NCBI GenBank assembly: GCA_028015205.1
Contig: CM051514.1
Span: forward strand, 34,922,150 to 34,986,149
Direction: 5' to 3'
Length of the DNA stretch: 64,000 nucleotides
Source of the DNA: Mytilisepta virgata
Lineage: Eukaryota; Mollusca; Bivalvia; Mytilida; Mytilidae
Position 1 is the stretch's first letter. Every line of letters starts with the position of its first letter. Shown here in pieces: positions 57,701-62,759 of this stretch. The translations under genes and the position numbers were made by a program. Below the pieces are notes generated by a model, which did no database searches, was not told the origin of the DNA, and was given only the letters and a program-made list of their open reading frames with translations.

Positions 57701-59224
57701 TTTGGTGGGAATCTATTGGAAAAGAAAATAAATCAACGTGGTCATTTGTAAACACGCATAGGTTCTCTCTCATCGATCATTATTTTGATATATTACATTT
57801 AATCATCGCATATCAATGCTCGGACAATATCCGGAGGTTAATATGTATCATAACATACAATCTATAGAGAAAAAACATAAAAAATAAGATAGTTTAAATT
57901 GGAAGATACAATCCTGAGAATCTGTCGAAATGAATCATATTGTACTCTTCGTTTCTTAAGTTTCCATTTTTAAGTGATTTTGTTTTGTTTACAGCACGAT
58001 GCTTAGAATGAAACGAAAACATAAATTTATTAAATTATTAATGAGAAATAAAACCTATACAAACAGAAATTTACATGTAAATTTCATTTGTTTTATGTAC
58101 ATTGTATTTCCATCAAATAAACGGCCTATAATATTACACCTTGTAAGATAAGTTACATGATATTTTATTATCTTCATCCTCTTCCGTTTACTTAGCCTAA
58201 ATTATTTTTCTTTGTGAAGTATTTACAAATCTATCCAAATCTTTTTATATAAACTTCAATATAGGGGGTTTAAATTGAAAATATATTATGTTTATTTCTA
58301 TTCAAAGTAAAAGTAGACTTCGATTGAACAGGTAACTATTAAACTTTTCTTATGATTCACCTAATAAATGCATGTGAAATGAACTGACTTCTTCAGTTCA
58401 TATAATGATAGACTTTTCTCTACACCCAGCACCACTGAGTTCGTAAACTGGACAAGGTAAATCATTCCGGAAAGAAGCGCAACACGCAAGCAGATAAATC
58501 TTCAAGTGCCTGTTCTGGAGAAGATAATAAACTTATTTCGTACAGATGGGGGTACTTACTAGCTATCTTACATCACAGACTGATAACAGATGTTGGTTTA
58601 ATTAAATATACAAATATAAACAGAAAATTGTTCTCAAGCCCCTTAGGATATACATTGGCATTGAAAAGAAACGTATGGGTAGCTGGCCGAGATGTTTTCG
58701 AATAATTAACAAAACAAATATATTGCACTGCAAAAACAGCATTGTTTTTCTTTTCTACAGTTAGTATTAAGGTAAATCCTAGCTCTTTATGTTTATATAA
58801 TCATATTATAGCTGACATCTCAACTCCTTATCGATGTCTGACGGGAAAACAAACTCCTTGAGAAAAAGAATGTATTAATTACAATATTACTTATATTACT
58901 TATATTATACATGTCAAGAACATATAAAAAGTAGATTTTGTGTTGATGATAAGATTAATTTTCTTTCTCAGAGAAATACCATGATTGTATGTCTTTGTCT
59001 TTATCAAGGGAATTAACTCACCAGCCCCTATTTTGGTCCAGATGCTGTGCTACAGAATATCCAAACATACTGCCAGTTTCCCCTCGTTGAATCATTGATT
59101 TTTTTAAATCGAGATTAAAGGCACAAACATTAGGAATAGTACACCCAATTATAATAACAAACAAAACTATCACAGAAAAATCGTATATTTTTCCACAGCA
59201 ACACTTTGATAATAACTTATCCAT
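3696..59224 (-). CDS. Integrin alpha subunit gene, 24 coding exons, 3' end missing
   Basis: Type I membrane receptor subunit that pairs with an integrin beta chain to bind extracellular ligands. Joining the exons listed below gives about 782 residues in one open frame: signal peptide (about 1-35), seven FG-GAP blades (about 36-465), thigh (about 465-630) and calf-1 (about 640-775). No I domain lies between blades 2 and 3. The CAPRY motif, EPVGSCY and FTEYAPCRN in blades 2-3 and the FYWQG motif resemble the alpha5/alphaV/PS2-type RGD-binding group. Calf-2, transmembrane helix and GFFKR-type tail are absent, so the gene should continue left of base 1. Every intron is GT-AG and all phases agree. 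The family is certain; the exact orthology is not, because the diagnostic C terminus is missing. Confidence 0.95.
5541..5698. repeat. 158-bp foldback repeat
   Basis: Arms pair imperfectly: TGTGAGACTGGACAATTC faces GAATTGTCCCATCTCACA, GGTTCACATTTTC faces GAAAATGTGAACC, and the core CAGAAACTC faces the reverse complement of CGTTTCTG. Related TGTGAGA/TCTCACA words lie at 5150-5230. Confidence 0.75.
6274..6552. mobile_element. Degenerate copy of the TTAA-flanked MITE
   Basis: Begins TTAAGGTATCC like the intact copy at 16542. It shares several blocks in the same order, including TTTCCGAAGTTT, GAATGGAACAT against GTATGGAACAT, and GAATAATC. The right terminus has decayed to GTCGACCTTAC. Confidence 0.65.
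6609..6688 (-). CDS. Integrin alpha exon 23: calf-1
   Basis: Encodes [18 protein letters not shown], then LEFSFKVN; with exon 24 it makes the VNSTNPE motif typical of the calf-1 end. NFT is a possible glycosylation site. Acceptor TTTATTTTAG, donor GTGAGA, ends phase 2. A degenerate MITE copy ends only about 57 bp downstream, inside intron 23. Confidence 0.92.
6970..7062 (-). CDS. Integrin alpha exon 22: calf-1 (CDIGNP)
   Basis: Encodes [19 protein letters not shown], then [19 protein letters not shown] is near-invariant in alpha chains, and NDT is a possible glycosylation site. Acceptor CATTTTAG, donor GTAGGT, symmetric phase 0. Confidence 0.94.
7409..7553 (-). CDS. Integrin alpha exon 21: calf-1
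   Basis: Encodes [20 protein letters not shown], then [20 protein letters not shown] and LSRIWNQF. N-x-x-EDAYEA-x-L is a signature of calf-1. I end the exon at donor GTAAGT after CAGTTT because this gives phase 0, which exon 22 requires; an earlier GTAGGA would break the frame. Confidence 0.93.
7554..8369 (-). other. Integrin intron 20 with dispersed repeat copy
   Basis: Contains the repeat copy at 7651-7790. The remaining AT-rich sequence has short open frames with no recognisable similarity. Confidence 0.55.
7651..7790 (+). repeat. Dispersed repeat, copy 1 of 3
   Basis: Starts AGAATAGAGAATGGAAAC and contains ATGTGTCAAAGAGACA, GGCTACCAATGGGTC and GGCTTCAGCTGACCCCTAAA. The same ordered blocks recur at 25851-26045 and 53821-54005. 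I associate this sequence with interspersed repeats of mussels; the parent element is not visible here. Confidence 0.75.
8370..8437 (-). CDS. Integrin alpha exon 20: genu (CGPDDICIP)
   Basis: Encodes [19 protein letters not shown], then IPYE. L-x-DCG-x-D-x-x-C-x-P-x-L is the conserved calcium-binding genu between thigh and calf-1. Acceptor TTTATTTCAG, donor GTAAGT, ends phase 2. Confidence 0.95.
8438..9274 (-). other. Integrin intron 19
   Basis: AT-rich. The exon 19 frame reads through its donor for about 70 codons to a stop near 9065. This extension is hydrophobic at its end but lacks integrin similarity and is intronic. Confidence 0.6.
9275..9442 (-). CDS. Integrin alpha exon 19: thigh domain with RKKR motif
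   Basis: Encodes [19 protein letters not shown], matching the family's RDKLTPI, and [18 protein letters not shown], matching the family's L-x-P-x-L-x-x-x-TP. Between them lies an extra loop with GGRKKRQ (RKKR at about residues 600-603), which fits the furin R-x-K/R-R consensus. The frame stays open upstream of the exon into intron 18, but the homology begins exactly at acceptor ATTATTTCAG. Donor GTATGT. Symmetric phase 0. Confidence 0.92.
10005..10209 (-). CDS. Integrin alpha exon 18: thigh domain
   Basis: Begins [19 protein letters not shown], the family's CF-x-V-x-x-C thigh start. It continues through [16 protein letters not shown] to [14 protein letters not shown], with a possible NQT glycosylation site. 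At 205 bp it is the longest exon. Acceptor TTAATTTCAG, donor GTAAGT, ends phase 0. Confidence 0.94.
10210..11712 (-). other. Integrin intron 17 with minisatellite
   Basis: Contains degenerate short repeats at 10384-10510 (TTCAAACTATTAAGT and AAGATTGATGT words) and the 31-bp minisatellite at 10869-11549. Otherwise AT-rich. Confidence 0.7.
10869..11549. repeat. 31-bp minisatellite, 22 copies
   Basis: Twenty-two units of exactly 31 bp (CTGTCATATACAATGTCACC plus AAAGACTCAGA), almost identical except for one variable triplet region: TGTCACC in 15 units, TTTCACC in 5 (units 4, 5, 8, 10, 12) plus unit 21, and TGAAACC in units 16 and 20. Because 31 is not a multiple of 3 and the unit has no stop, all three plus-strand frames stay open. 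These are not genes: the array is intronic and antisense to the integrin. Confidence 0.95.
11713..11823 (-). CDS. Integrin alpha exon 17: propeller/thigh junction
   Basis: Encodes [20 protein letters not shown], then [18 protein letters not shown]-x-RPIV is the conserved link from blade 7 into the thigh domain. Acceptor CATTTCAG, donor GTTAGT, ends phase 2; the split codon gives Cys with exon 18. Confidence 0.93.
11824..12700 (-). other. Integrin intron 16
   Basis: AT-rich. I see no repeat or coding signal. Confidence 0.5.
12701..12746 (-). CDS. Integrin alpha exon 16: end of blade 7, 46 bp
   Basis: Encodes [15 protein letters not shown] plus the split Trp codon; VGAY replaces GAP, as is common in blade 7. 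Acceptor TTTTTTCCAG, donor GTAAGT, phase 1 in and 2 out. Confidence 0.93.
13098..13185 (-). CDS. Integrin alpha exon 15: blade 7 FG and calcium loop
   Basis: Encodes [19 protein letters not shown], then [15 protein letters not shown] is the blade 7 FG motif, and D-M-D-R-N-Q-Y-P-D (with exon 16) is the third canonical calcium loop. Acceptor TTTTAAAG, donor GTGGGT, ends phase 1. Confidence 0.94.
13702..13848. repeat. 147-bp foldback repeat in intron 14
   Basis: ATTGACAGT...ACAGTCAAT outer arms, AAATAACCTCAAT facing ATTGAGGTTATTT, and TGGTGCACACT facing AGTGTGCACCA, closing on GGTTATT across a short centre (AGCTACGCA). The right arm contains CACGTG. It can form a long hairpin. Intron 14 has no other recognised content. 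Confidence 0.85.
13953..14050 (-). CDS. Integrin alpha exon 14: blade 6 GAP
   Basis: Encodes [20 protein letters not shown], then [18 protein letters not shown]-x-x-x-x-G-x-VYI is a highly conserved integrin block. Acceptor CATATTTCAG; the donor GTTATT is the weakest in the gene, but the frame requires it. Ends phase 0. Confidence 0.94.
14443..15770 (+). mobile_element. Hairpin-terminated tandem-module element, TCTCGCC family
   Basis: Left end ATGTCTCGCCTTTTTG. Four tandem modules of exactly 167 bp (15023, 15190, 15357, 15524), with a diverged fifth at about 14515-14650. A CCG tract follows at 15692-15717. The element closes with hairpin GTCTCGCCTT/AAGGCGAGAC at 734-764 of the 15-kb block, then an A run. 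GGCGAGACAAAAA also occurs internally at 14880. No transposase is seen; it resembles non-autonomous elements and fills most of intron 13. Confidence 0.75.
15023..15690 (+). repeat. Four 167-bp tandem modules inside the TCTCGCC element
   Basis: The anchor GTAAAGTAAGCAAACCATTC recurs every 167 bp exactly. Copies are a few percent divergent. Confidence 0.93.
15796..15907 (-). CDS. Integrin alpha exon 13: blade 6 FG and calcium loop
   Basis: Encodes [19 protein letters not shown], then [24 protein letters not shown] is the blade 6 FG motif. D-I-N-Y-D-G-Y-K-D is a canonical calcium loop completed in exon 14. Acceptor TTATTTTCAG, donor GTAAAA, ends phase 1. Confidence 0.95.
16542..16820. mobile_element. 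279-bp MITE with perfect terminal inverted repeats
   Basis: The left end TTAAGGTATCCGGACCATAA is the exact reverse complement of the right end TTATGGTCCGGATACCTTAA. The outer TTAA on both sides fits a TTAA target-site duplication, as in piggyBac-type transposons, leaving GGTATCCGGACCATAA as the inverted repeat. It encodes no transposase. A degenerate relative lies at 6274-6552. Confidence 0.85.
16853..16941. repeat. GGAGT-rich short tandem repeat
   Basis: Imperfect repeats of TGGAGTGGAGT(C/T)TGGAGTCAT lie immediately downstream of the MITE. Confidence 0.8.
17221..21674 (+). mobile_element. Composite hairpin-terminated element, GCTCACC family, duplicated and invaded
   Basis: The 5' end is hairpin AGGCTC-ACTA-GAGCCT followed by GCTCACCTGG. 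Modules of about 162 bp (anchors GGGCAATAACTCC at 17636, 17798, 17960, 18283, 18446) lead into a region with two GCGGCCATGTTTTTCGACG units. A GACGACG tract and hairpin TGGCC-TTT-GGCCA follow, then GGTGAGCTAAAA at 19140-19164. Bases 17636-19165 are then repeated as 19166-21674, interrupted by a nested relative at 19971-20954. The short open frames here, such as those beginning near 18907 and 21420, are parts of the repeat and not genes. Confidence 0.85.
19971..20954 (+). mobile_element. Nested 984-bp element of the same GCTCACC family
   Basis: Begins ACAAGAGGCTC-CCAG-GAGCCT with GCTCACCTGG and ends with GACGACG repeats, hairpin TGGACC-TTT-GGTCCA and GGTGAGCTA. The empty site is preserved in the upstream duplicate (TTGACGA joined to AAAAAGGGC at 18440/18441), so its extent is exact apart from A-run ambiguity. 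No target duplication beyond the A run is seen. Confidence 0.87.
21797..21896 (-). CDS. Integrin alpha exon 12: blade 5 GAP
   Basis: Encodes [18 protein letters not shown], then [15 protein letters not shown]. This is the GAP half of blade 5 with a possible NYT glycosylation site and the conserved GRVYVY strand. Acceptor TTTTCCAG, donor GTATAC (slightly weak), ends phase 0. Confidence 0.94.
21897..24191 (-). other. Integrin intron 11
   Basis: Contains the TGCCCC element at 22181-22600. The rest is AT-rich with no recognised feature. Confidence 0.6.
22181..22600 (+). mobile_element. Hairpin-terminated two-module element, TGCCCC family
   Basis: Begins ATGCCCCGCTCAAGCATAAA. Two modules of about 198 bp are anchored by AAGCATAAAAT at 22192 and 22390, each ending in a GACAGAC-type stretch and GGGTAATTCTATATGCCCC. 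It finishes with an ATGCCCC...GGGGCAT stem and an A run at 22567-22600. Confidence 0.75.
24192..24244 (-). CDS. Integrin alpha exon 11: blade 5 FG and calcium loop, 53 bp
   Basis: Encodes [17 protein letters not shown] and the start of the calcium loop completed by exon 12 (D-L-D-G-N-N-L-D-D). Acceptor CTATTTTAG, donor GTAAGT, ends phase 2. Confidence 0.93.
25851..26045 (+). repeat. Dispersed repeat, copy 2 of 3
   Basis: Contains AATGTGTCAAAGAGACAACA, AAGGCTACCAATGGATCTTC, GGCCCCTAAACAATAATGCA and TACTAGTTCAG, in the same order as the copies at 7651 and 53821. Confidence 0.78.
27384..27640 (-). mobile_element. Full-length tRNA-derived SINE with target-site duplications
   Basis: Read on the minus strand, the head carries a pol III A box (TGGCTGAGTGG) and a B-box-like GTTTGAATC in a tRNA-like frame. 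A body with GGGTACTCTGGCTTCCTCCA follows, which resembles the conserved core of metazoan SINEs, then an 18-A run and a tail ending in a CAAA repeat. The 11-bp direct repeat TGGCTAATTGT flanks it at 27373-27383 and 27641-27651. The head looks like a type-II tRNA (long variable region) but is not a functional tRNA. Confidence 0.87.
29058..29111 (-). CDS. Integrin alpha exon 10: end of blade 4, 54 bp
   Basis: Encodes [18 protein letters not shown]. The conserved F/I-x-G-E-Q precedes blade 5, and NIT is a possible glycosylation site. Symmetric phase 0 exon, acceptor TATTTTCAG, donor GTAAGA. Confidence 0.92.
29112..29966 (-). other. Integrin intron 9
   Basis: Unremarkable AT-rich sequence. The block 29195-29590 is less AT-rich and contains GAGCTCGGTATGCATAC and ACACCTGCTGT words, which may mark an old repeat. 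No coding match seen. Confidence 0.45.
29967..30010 (-). CDS. Integrin alpha exon 9: blade 4 GVP, 44 bp
   Basis: Encodes [15 protein letters not shown], matching the family's D-F-V-x-G-V-P-R-A pattern. Acceptor TTGTTGCAG, donor GTGAGT, phase 1 in and 0 out. Confidence 0.92.
30075..30520. repeat. Foldback block rich in CCAATATGG words
   Basis: An 80-bp near-perfect inverted repeat at 30092-30170 (TAGTTATTGGTCC facing GGACCAATAACTA, AGCCATATTGGACT facing AGTCCAATATGGCT). It is followed by scattered ATATTGGAC/GTCCAATAT words in both orientations to about 30520, suggesting a larger decayed foldback element. Confidence 0.7.
30573..31641 (+). mobile_element. Hairpin-terminated element, GCTCACC family, 1.07 kb
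   Basis: 5' hairpin AGGCTC-TCAA-GAGCCT and GCTCACCTG. Four modules of 166-167 bp follow, each with TGGCGGCCATCTTGGAT (30934, 31101, 31267, 31433). Then come a short GACGACG tract, hairpin TGGCCC-TTC-GGGCCA and GGTGAGCTAAAAA. No open frame of a transposase. It lies antisense to the integrin. Confidence 0.87.
32400..32444 (-). CDS. Integrin alpha exon 8: blade 4, 45 bp
   Basis: Encodes [15 protein letters not shown], equivalent to the GYSVAVGxF region. The usual D-x-D-x-D-G calcium loop here reads NFDASSEQ, which lacks several acidic ligands, as some other alpha chains also do in blade 4. Donor GTTAGT, phase 1 in and out. Confidence 0.92.
32445..33338 (-). other. Integrin intron 7
   Basis: AT-rich; no repeat, coding or RNA signal recognised. 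Confidence 0.5.
33339..33425 (-). CDS. Integrin alpha exon 7: blade 3/4 linker
   Basis: Encodes [13 protein letters not shown], then [17 protein letters not shown]. DDSYxGY is the conserved start of blade 4. Acceptor CTTTCAG, donor GTAACA, phase 1 in and out. Confidence 0.93.
33863..33911 (-). CDS. Integrin alpha exon 6: blade 3 GAP
   Basis: A 49-bp exon encoding [20 protein letters not shown]-x-FYWQG is the strongly conserved end of blade 3. Acceptor TTTCCTAG, donor GTTAGT, ends phase 1. Confidence 0.94.
33912..36229 (-). other. Integrin intron between exons 5b and 6
   Basis: Contains the dispersed repeat and 23-bp triplication at 35393-35690. Other sequence is AT-rich without recognised content. 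Confidence 0.55.
35393..35690. repeat. Dispersed repeat ending in a 23-bp triplication
   Basis: TGTTAAACGTCCAGTGGCAA at the left looks like a SINE-type tail. The block CTGAGCCAGATTTTTAATGT plus GCTAGCTCATGAGGTAAC recurs at 51096-51154. At the right, CTTTGCTCTTACTCCTAGATGA is repeated three times (35618-35685). The class is not determined. Confidence 0.6.
36230..36291 (-). CDS. Integrin alpha alternative exon 5b (blade 3 variant)
   Basis: A 62-bp exon encoding Ser, then [20 protein letters not shown], matching the family's Q-G-x-C-Q-x-G-F-S segment of blade 3. Acceptor TTGTTTCAG, donor GTGAGT, phase 1 in and 0 out. It lies 7.0 kb downstream of exon 5a and is an alternative to it. Confidence 0.92.
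36413..36550. repeat. 138-bp imperfect foldback
   Basis: GGTTTCATAAAA faces TTTTATGAAACAGACC and TCTCAATTTGAGAA faces TCTCAGTTTGAGAA, with mismatches towards the centre. It lies 120 bp upstream (transcript sense) of exon 5b. Confidence 0.65.
42180..42445. repeat. AAAAT pentanucleotide microsatellite
   Basis: About 265 bp of imperfect AAAAT/AAATA repeats with occasional AAAGT units. In the integrin pre-mRNA this reads as a long UUUUA tract, about 860 nt downstream of the exon 5a donor. Confidence 0.95.
43300..43379 (-). CDS. Integrin alpha alternative exon 5a (blade 3 variant)
   Basis: An 80-bp exon candidate with acceptor TTTGTTTGTAG and donor GTAAGT, phase 1 in and phase 0 out, exactly as exon 5b. 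It encodes Ser, then [20 protein letters not shown] and SIALTS. Its last 11 residues ([11 protein letters not shown]) align without a gap to [11 protein letters not shown] of exon 5b, while the stretch before the Cys is six residues longer and unrelated in sequence. Including both 5a and 5b (142 bp), or neither, breaks the frame into exon 6, so the pair should be mutually exclusive. The splice sites and homology are seen; the use of the exon is inferred. Confidence 0.85.
43380..46529 (-). other. Integrin intron between exons 4 and 5a
   Basis: AT-rich. A short GT run occurs at 45198-45211. 44217-44345 is less AT-rich and may be an old repeat, with GGTCATGAAATGGAAAGCCTGACC as an imperfect stem. 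No further exon recognised. Confidence 0.5.
46530..46650 (-). CDS. Integrin alpha exon 4: CAPRY to EYAPCRN
   Basis: Encodes [20 protein letters not shown], then [20 protein letters not shown]. The CAPRY, EPVG-x-CY and EYAPCR elements are hallmarks of non-I-domain alpha chains of the alpha5/alphaV type. It ends in phase 1 (a single T before GTAAGT). Both downstream candidates, 5a and 5b, restore this phase to a Ser codon. Confidence 0.95.
47258..47437. repeat. Two tandem copies of about 88 bp
   Basis: TTAGATGTCTGGCAGTAT begins each copy (about 47261 and 47347); each ends with CATTTTTTGGAA and TTTTTATATT. The copies differ by several substitutions. Confidence 0.8.
49193..49290 (-). mobile_element. 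Truncated SINE fragment related to the 27384 SINE
   Basis: On the minus strand it carries GGGTACTCCGGCTTCCTCCA and GCGAAATAGCCAAATGTG, then TGAAAACGGCATATAACCCC, matching the core and tail of the SINE at 27384-27640. The tRNA-like head is missing, as expected for 5' truncation by target-primed reverse transcription. Confidence 0.75.
51522..51628 (-). CDS. Integrin alpha exon 3: blade 2
   Basis: Encodes [20 protein letters not shown] followed by [15 protein letters not shown], the FG half of blade 2. NAT is a possible N-glycosylation site. Acceptor TTTGTAG, donor GTAAAT, phase 1 in and 0 out. No I domain follows before blade 3. Confidence 0.93.
51629..52408 (-). other. Integrin intron 2
   Basis: No repeat or coding signal recognised in this 780-bp AT-rich intron. 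Confidence 0.5.
52409..52530 (-). CDS. Integrin alpha exon 2: blade 1 (LVGAPKA)
   Basis: The acceptor TTTTTGTAG precedes the codon completing Trp, then [15 protein letters not shown], the GAP motif of blade 1, followed by [20 protein letters not shown] with the first cysteine pair. The donor is GTAAGT, phase 1. Length is 122 bp and the frame continues from exon 1. Confidence 0.93.
52880..53545 (+). pseudogene. Possible decayed retroelement or retrocopy
   Basis: Contains ACCCAACGTTTCGACCAATA and GGTCTTGATCACGAGCAT, wording seen in some retroelement 3' regions. Overlapping short open stretches follow in different frames (53013-53255, 53080-53301, 53255-53455), as expected after frameshifts, one ending in [25 protein letters not shown] follows at about 53540. 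I do not recognise the protein, and the retroelement origin is a guess from layout. Confidence 0.35.
53821..54005 (+). repeat. Dispersed repeat, copy 3 of 3
   Basis: The best-preserved of the three copies: AATGTGTCAAAGAGACAACA, GACCAAAGAGCAGATAAC, GGGCTTCAGCTGGCCCCTAA and GCATACTAGTTCAGTGAATT, ending near GCCACACTAAACTC. Confidence 0.8.
55490..55705. repeat. Degenerate repeat with CAACTGTT motifs
   Basis: About three imperfect units containing AGAGAAGCTTCTTTGTTC, each followed by CAACTGTTC and an inverted ACAGTTGTC or GGTTGTC. CAACTG is an E-box variant and AACTGTT a Myb-type word. A regulatory role is only suggested by the clustering in intron 1. Confidence 0.6.
59022..59224 (-). CDS. Integrin alpha exon 1: signal peptide and start of blade 1
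   Basis: Starts at ATG 59224 (context AAAATGG) and encodes a hydrophobic signal segment ([13 protein letters not shown]) with probable cleavage after NVCA, before FNLD, the usual mature N terminus of alpha chains. GSMFGYSVA is the first FG motif. An in-frame upstream ATG at 59257 would add 11 residues; I prefer the second because it has G at +4 and gives a compact signal peptide. The exon ends in GGCTG before GTGAGT, phase 2, and the split codon becomes Trp with exon 2. Any upstream non-coding exon is not visible. Confidence 0.88.
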
Positions 59225-59656
59225 TTTAAAACGAAATATATAACTAGTCAATTTCATATTTGTAAATAAAATAAACTAAACACTTAATCCTCTGTTCTAT
59301 ACTAAAGATGAATGTTATTTTACACTTATGTTAATTTCATCGTTTTCTTTTTACACAGTATAACAACTTCCTATGTACGGTTTGTATGTATGTGATAGTA
59401 GTAATTGGGATATGTAAGAGTGATCCATTACTGCCTTCAGGGGCGGTAAGGTTAAATGGATGCACGTCAGTTGGGCGAGTTTATTAATTCTGTGTGTGTA
59501 GATCCTTATTTAGCGATTACCACGGGCCCATTCATAAAATTAAAATATAAAACACACCCGCTGATAATTTTAAGGCCATCATTACACTGCTGTGATCAGT
59601 AGCGATTAAGGTGGAGATAATCCCCAGGTGGTCGTTGATCTATTAATCTTTGTTGG

Positions 59657-59666
59657 TTTATATATA
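59657..59666 (-). promoter_or_regulatory. Candidate TATA box for the integrin gene
   Basis: TATATATAAA on the minus strand, about 430 bp upstream of the start codon. It would place transcription start near 59630, giving a 5' UTR of about 400 nt if unspliced. TATA-like words are common in such AT-rich DNA, so this is weak. Confidence 0.25.
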
Positions 59667-61064
59667 CTTTGCTAGATATTTAACATCTTCGTAGAAGATT
59701 TATTGAGGAAGAGGGTCACTTAAATATAATCTCCAGTTATCTAACTTAATTATAGACATAAAACATTAATTACAAAGGTCGCAGGGAGGGTTGACACAAC
59801 GTATTTAATTGATAGAATAGTTCTTTGTATATTTATGGAGTTTTATACATTATTAAATGTCACTATCCAAATAATATGTCATTTTATTCAATGATAGTAA
59901 TACTTAGGATTTCATAGTAACAAATGATAAAATAACATTAAAAAATGTTCAATTTAACAATCCATTGTTTAAATGAAAAAAAAAATATAGACCCCTTGAA
60001 ACTTCATTCTTTGTTTCTTGTGTCTATATCTATTAGATAATAAGAAAATTATTACATTTTGAGCTTCCCTAACAAGACTTGAGCGCCAAGATTGGCCTTA
60101 TAATGTTTGTTTGTGTCATGGAAAAGTGCATCATATCACCCCCTTCTTGGTTTATTAGGAAGTTATAATGATATATTTTTTCGTGTAAATTAAATGCCGG
60201 CGGGTGTGAATTAAACAAGCTTTTCAAATATTTCGTAAGATGCTTACGTATCTTGTAATAAAAAAACAACAAATTATACTTAAACTGACAAATCACGATT
60301 ATCAATCACACTTATCGGCTTTAGGTGATTTTAAAAATCATTGCTGTTTACATAAAGAGGAAAATATGATTTTGAAATATATGACCAACAAATTTACAAA
60401 GAAGACGAAAAACAAACAAACAAATGAAAAATACTTTATAATTTGAAAAATAAGTCATATGTTGTCGATTATAATATTTTTCCCATAATAAATGTAAAGT
60501 GGAGTGAACAAAAGTATTTATAAATTTTGTTTATACATATTAAAATAAACCAAATGTTTCATTTGTTCTTATATATATGAATAAACAGAAAAAAAAACAG
60601 AAATATTTACAATAAATAACAACATTCTTATTACATTCGTACATGTAAACAGCTTACAAAAGTACATGTTCTTTCAGAAGTACACGATAAGGGAAATAAA
60701 TTTAAAATGGGTGTTGCTAAAAGCGCAAATGGAATACGAAAGGCAAAACGGAAACGGAACTGAAAACAGAATGACCTTCAATTATTCCATCAAATATTTA
60801 AAGGAATCCTAAAGCATAATCTACAATTTGATCACCTATTATAGATTATATAATTTTTTATCTCTTGATATTGAACATTTTGATAGCTATTCAATGCAGA
60901 TTTTAGTTCGAAGGATTTGATTATAATATTCATGAAATCTGGCATACAATGATCAAAAACTGATGATTATCGTACGAAAATCCTAATATATAATTACCCC
61001 TTGACCAACGGAGATGGGGAGGGGATATAGCTTTTGGTTCATCCGTTTGTCATTCTGTCCCACC

Positions 61065-61378
61065 TTATAAAGGTCCAGATCTAAGACACTAAGTCATATA
61101 GGTATAATATTTCACCAGCGGATGCGTCTTGGAAAATAACGAAGGTCCCTATAAAAATTGGATCACCCTGACCTATCTTTTATGCATGGATGACTCTGGT
61201 TACGTTTTGCGTTAAGGTCCAGTTCTAAGACACCGTAAGTCTTATAGGTTACGATAATACTTCACCAGTGGATGCATCTTGGAAAATGACGAAGGTCCCT
61301 ATAAAAATTAGATCACCCTGACCTACATTTTATGCATAGGTGACTCTGGTTAAGTTTTGCGTTAAGTTCCAGTTCTAA
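61065..61378. repeat. Two tandem copies of about 155 bp
   Basis: AAGGTCCAG(A/T)TCTAAGACAC begins each copy (about 61070 and 61224) and GGATCACCCTGACCTA or AGATCACCCTGACCTA recurs. A third partial start, AAGTTCCAGTTCTAATAC, lies at 61363. Confidence 0.85.
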
Positions 61379-61483
61379 TACCCTTTATTACGTATAATTC
61401 CAAACTAATGCAGAAATATGACGTTTCCATTCGAAATAAACATTATCCTCATGCACTATATTGCATGCGTACATATTCATACG

Positions 61484-61548
61484 CACGACGTCATGAAAGT
61501 AATTTATCAATTTATAAACTTTTTACCGGAAGTTGCTGTTAGCCAATG
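61484..61548. promoter_or_regulatory. CRE / TATA / ETS / CCAAT motif cluster
   Basis: Within 65 bp: ACGACGTCATGA (CRE/ATF-like), TTTATAAA, ACCGGAAGT (ETS) and AGCCAATG (CCAAT). The block is about 2.3 kb upstream of the integrin start codon. It could be a promoter or enhancer of either strand; no transcript is defined. Confidence 0.3.
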
Positions 61549-62759
61549 AAATACATAACTGCATAACAACATTGGAATTATAACTTTAATGAACATGCAT
61601 CAACTTAAGTAGCGTCATGAAACCATATCTACGTAACACTGGAAGTAGAAGGCCTATTCGTTGGGCACAACAATTTATTTTAAAGACATTTGCCCATGCC
61701 ATGTCTCTGAAATCTCCTCTGTATACTCTTATCGTAAAAAAGTATTGGGTCATATAAAGAGGAAATGAAAAAATAGGCACTGCCAAATTCATTTTTATTA
61801 ATTTAATTTTTTTTTTTCGTTGGGGAGGGGGGGGGGTATTGAATTTAGATTTTTTATAGCAAAAATTATTCTAAGAAATTGGTTTAGTATTAGGACAAAC
61901 AAAAGAAATATTTAACGTCAAGTTGTATACAATGTTCCATAAATATGTGCATCGCCTTATTTCAATCATTTTTTAAGGTCTGTTGATTTGGTTATAAATG
62001 AATTGTCTGGGACATTTTCATAAACTGAAATAAAGGGTATTTTTACGCAATTTATCAATGTGTAAACTCCGGCTTATCACTAAAAGAAATTGCTGCTGGA
62101 GTCACTGTTTTTTTTTCTTCAAAATTTACGCTTAATGTCACTGGCCCAAGTCTCATTATTTCTTTCCTGTCTTCAAAAGCGAAATACTAAGGTGCATCTG
62201 CCTCGTGCATAGCTCTTTCCTTATATGGTATTGGATTTAATCTTTTCCTCATATTGGAATTTTTTATATTTGCTCTGAAACCTCTTGGTTATAATATCTG
62301 TTTTCAACACTGTGTGCCCTCATAAAAACTTAAGAATCGTATAATCAACGAAATGTGAACATCATTAACATCAAAATCAATATCATATAATTTATTATTA
62401 CCCGGGATTATTACCACATAACTCAATCCATACCTCAGGTGATGTATGCAAAGTCCCCGAGGATAACACCAGCTCAGTTGCTACTGTAACTGTTTCAATT
62501 ATAGACAGAAACAGATACAATGTAGTTTAATGAATCATTTCCATATACGAATTTACTCCACCTAAATCCCACATGAAGTTAAAACGGAAACGATAATATG
62601 TCATGTTTGTTACATGTACCGCGGTCCATTAAACTTGCACTCGGTGTATATTTATCTATTTTATATATTTTGATCAAATTTATTGAAATGTAAATTAAGC
62701 AATACATTCAAAAAATTAAAGTAAGCACAGGAAAGACAACTCTTGTCGCCATTTGGTTG

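Larger units (their letters stand above)
52531..59021 (-). other. Integrin intron 1
   Basis: A 6.5-kb first intron with the possible decayed retrocopy (52880-53545), dispersed repeat copy 3 (53821-54005) and the CAACTGTT cluster (55490-55705). The remaining 55706-59021 is AT-rich and shows nothing else that I can name. Confidence 0.6.
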
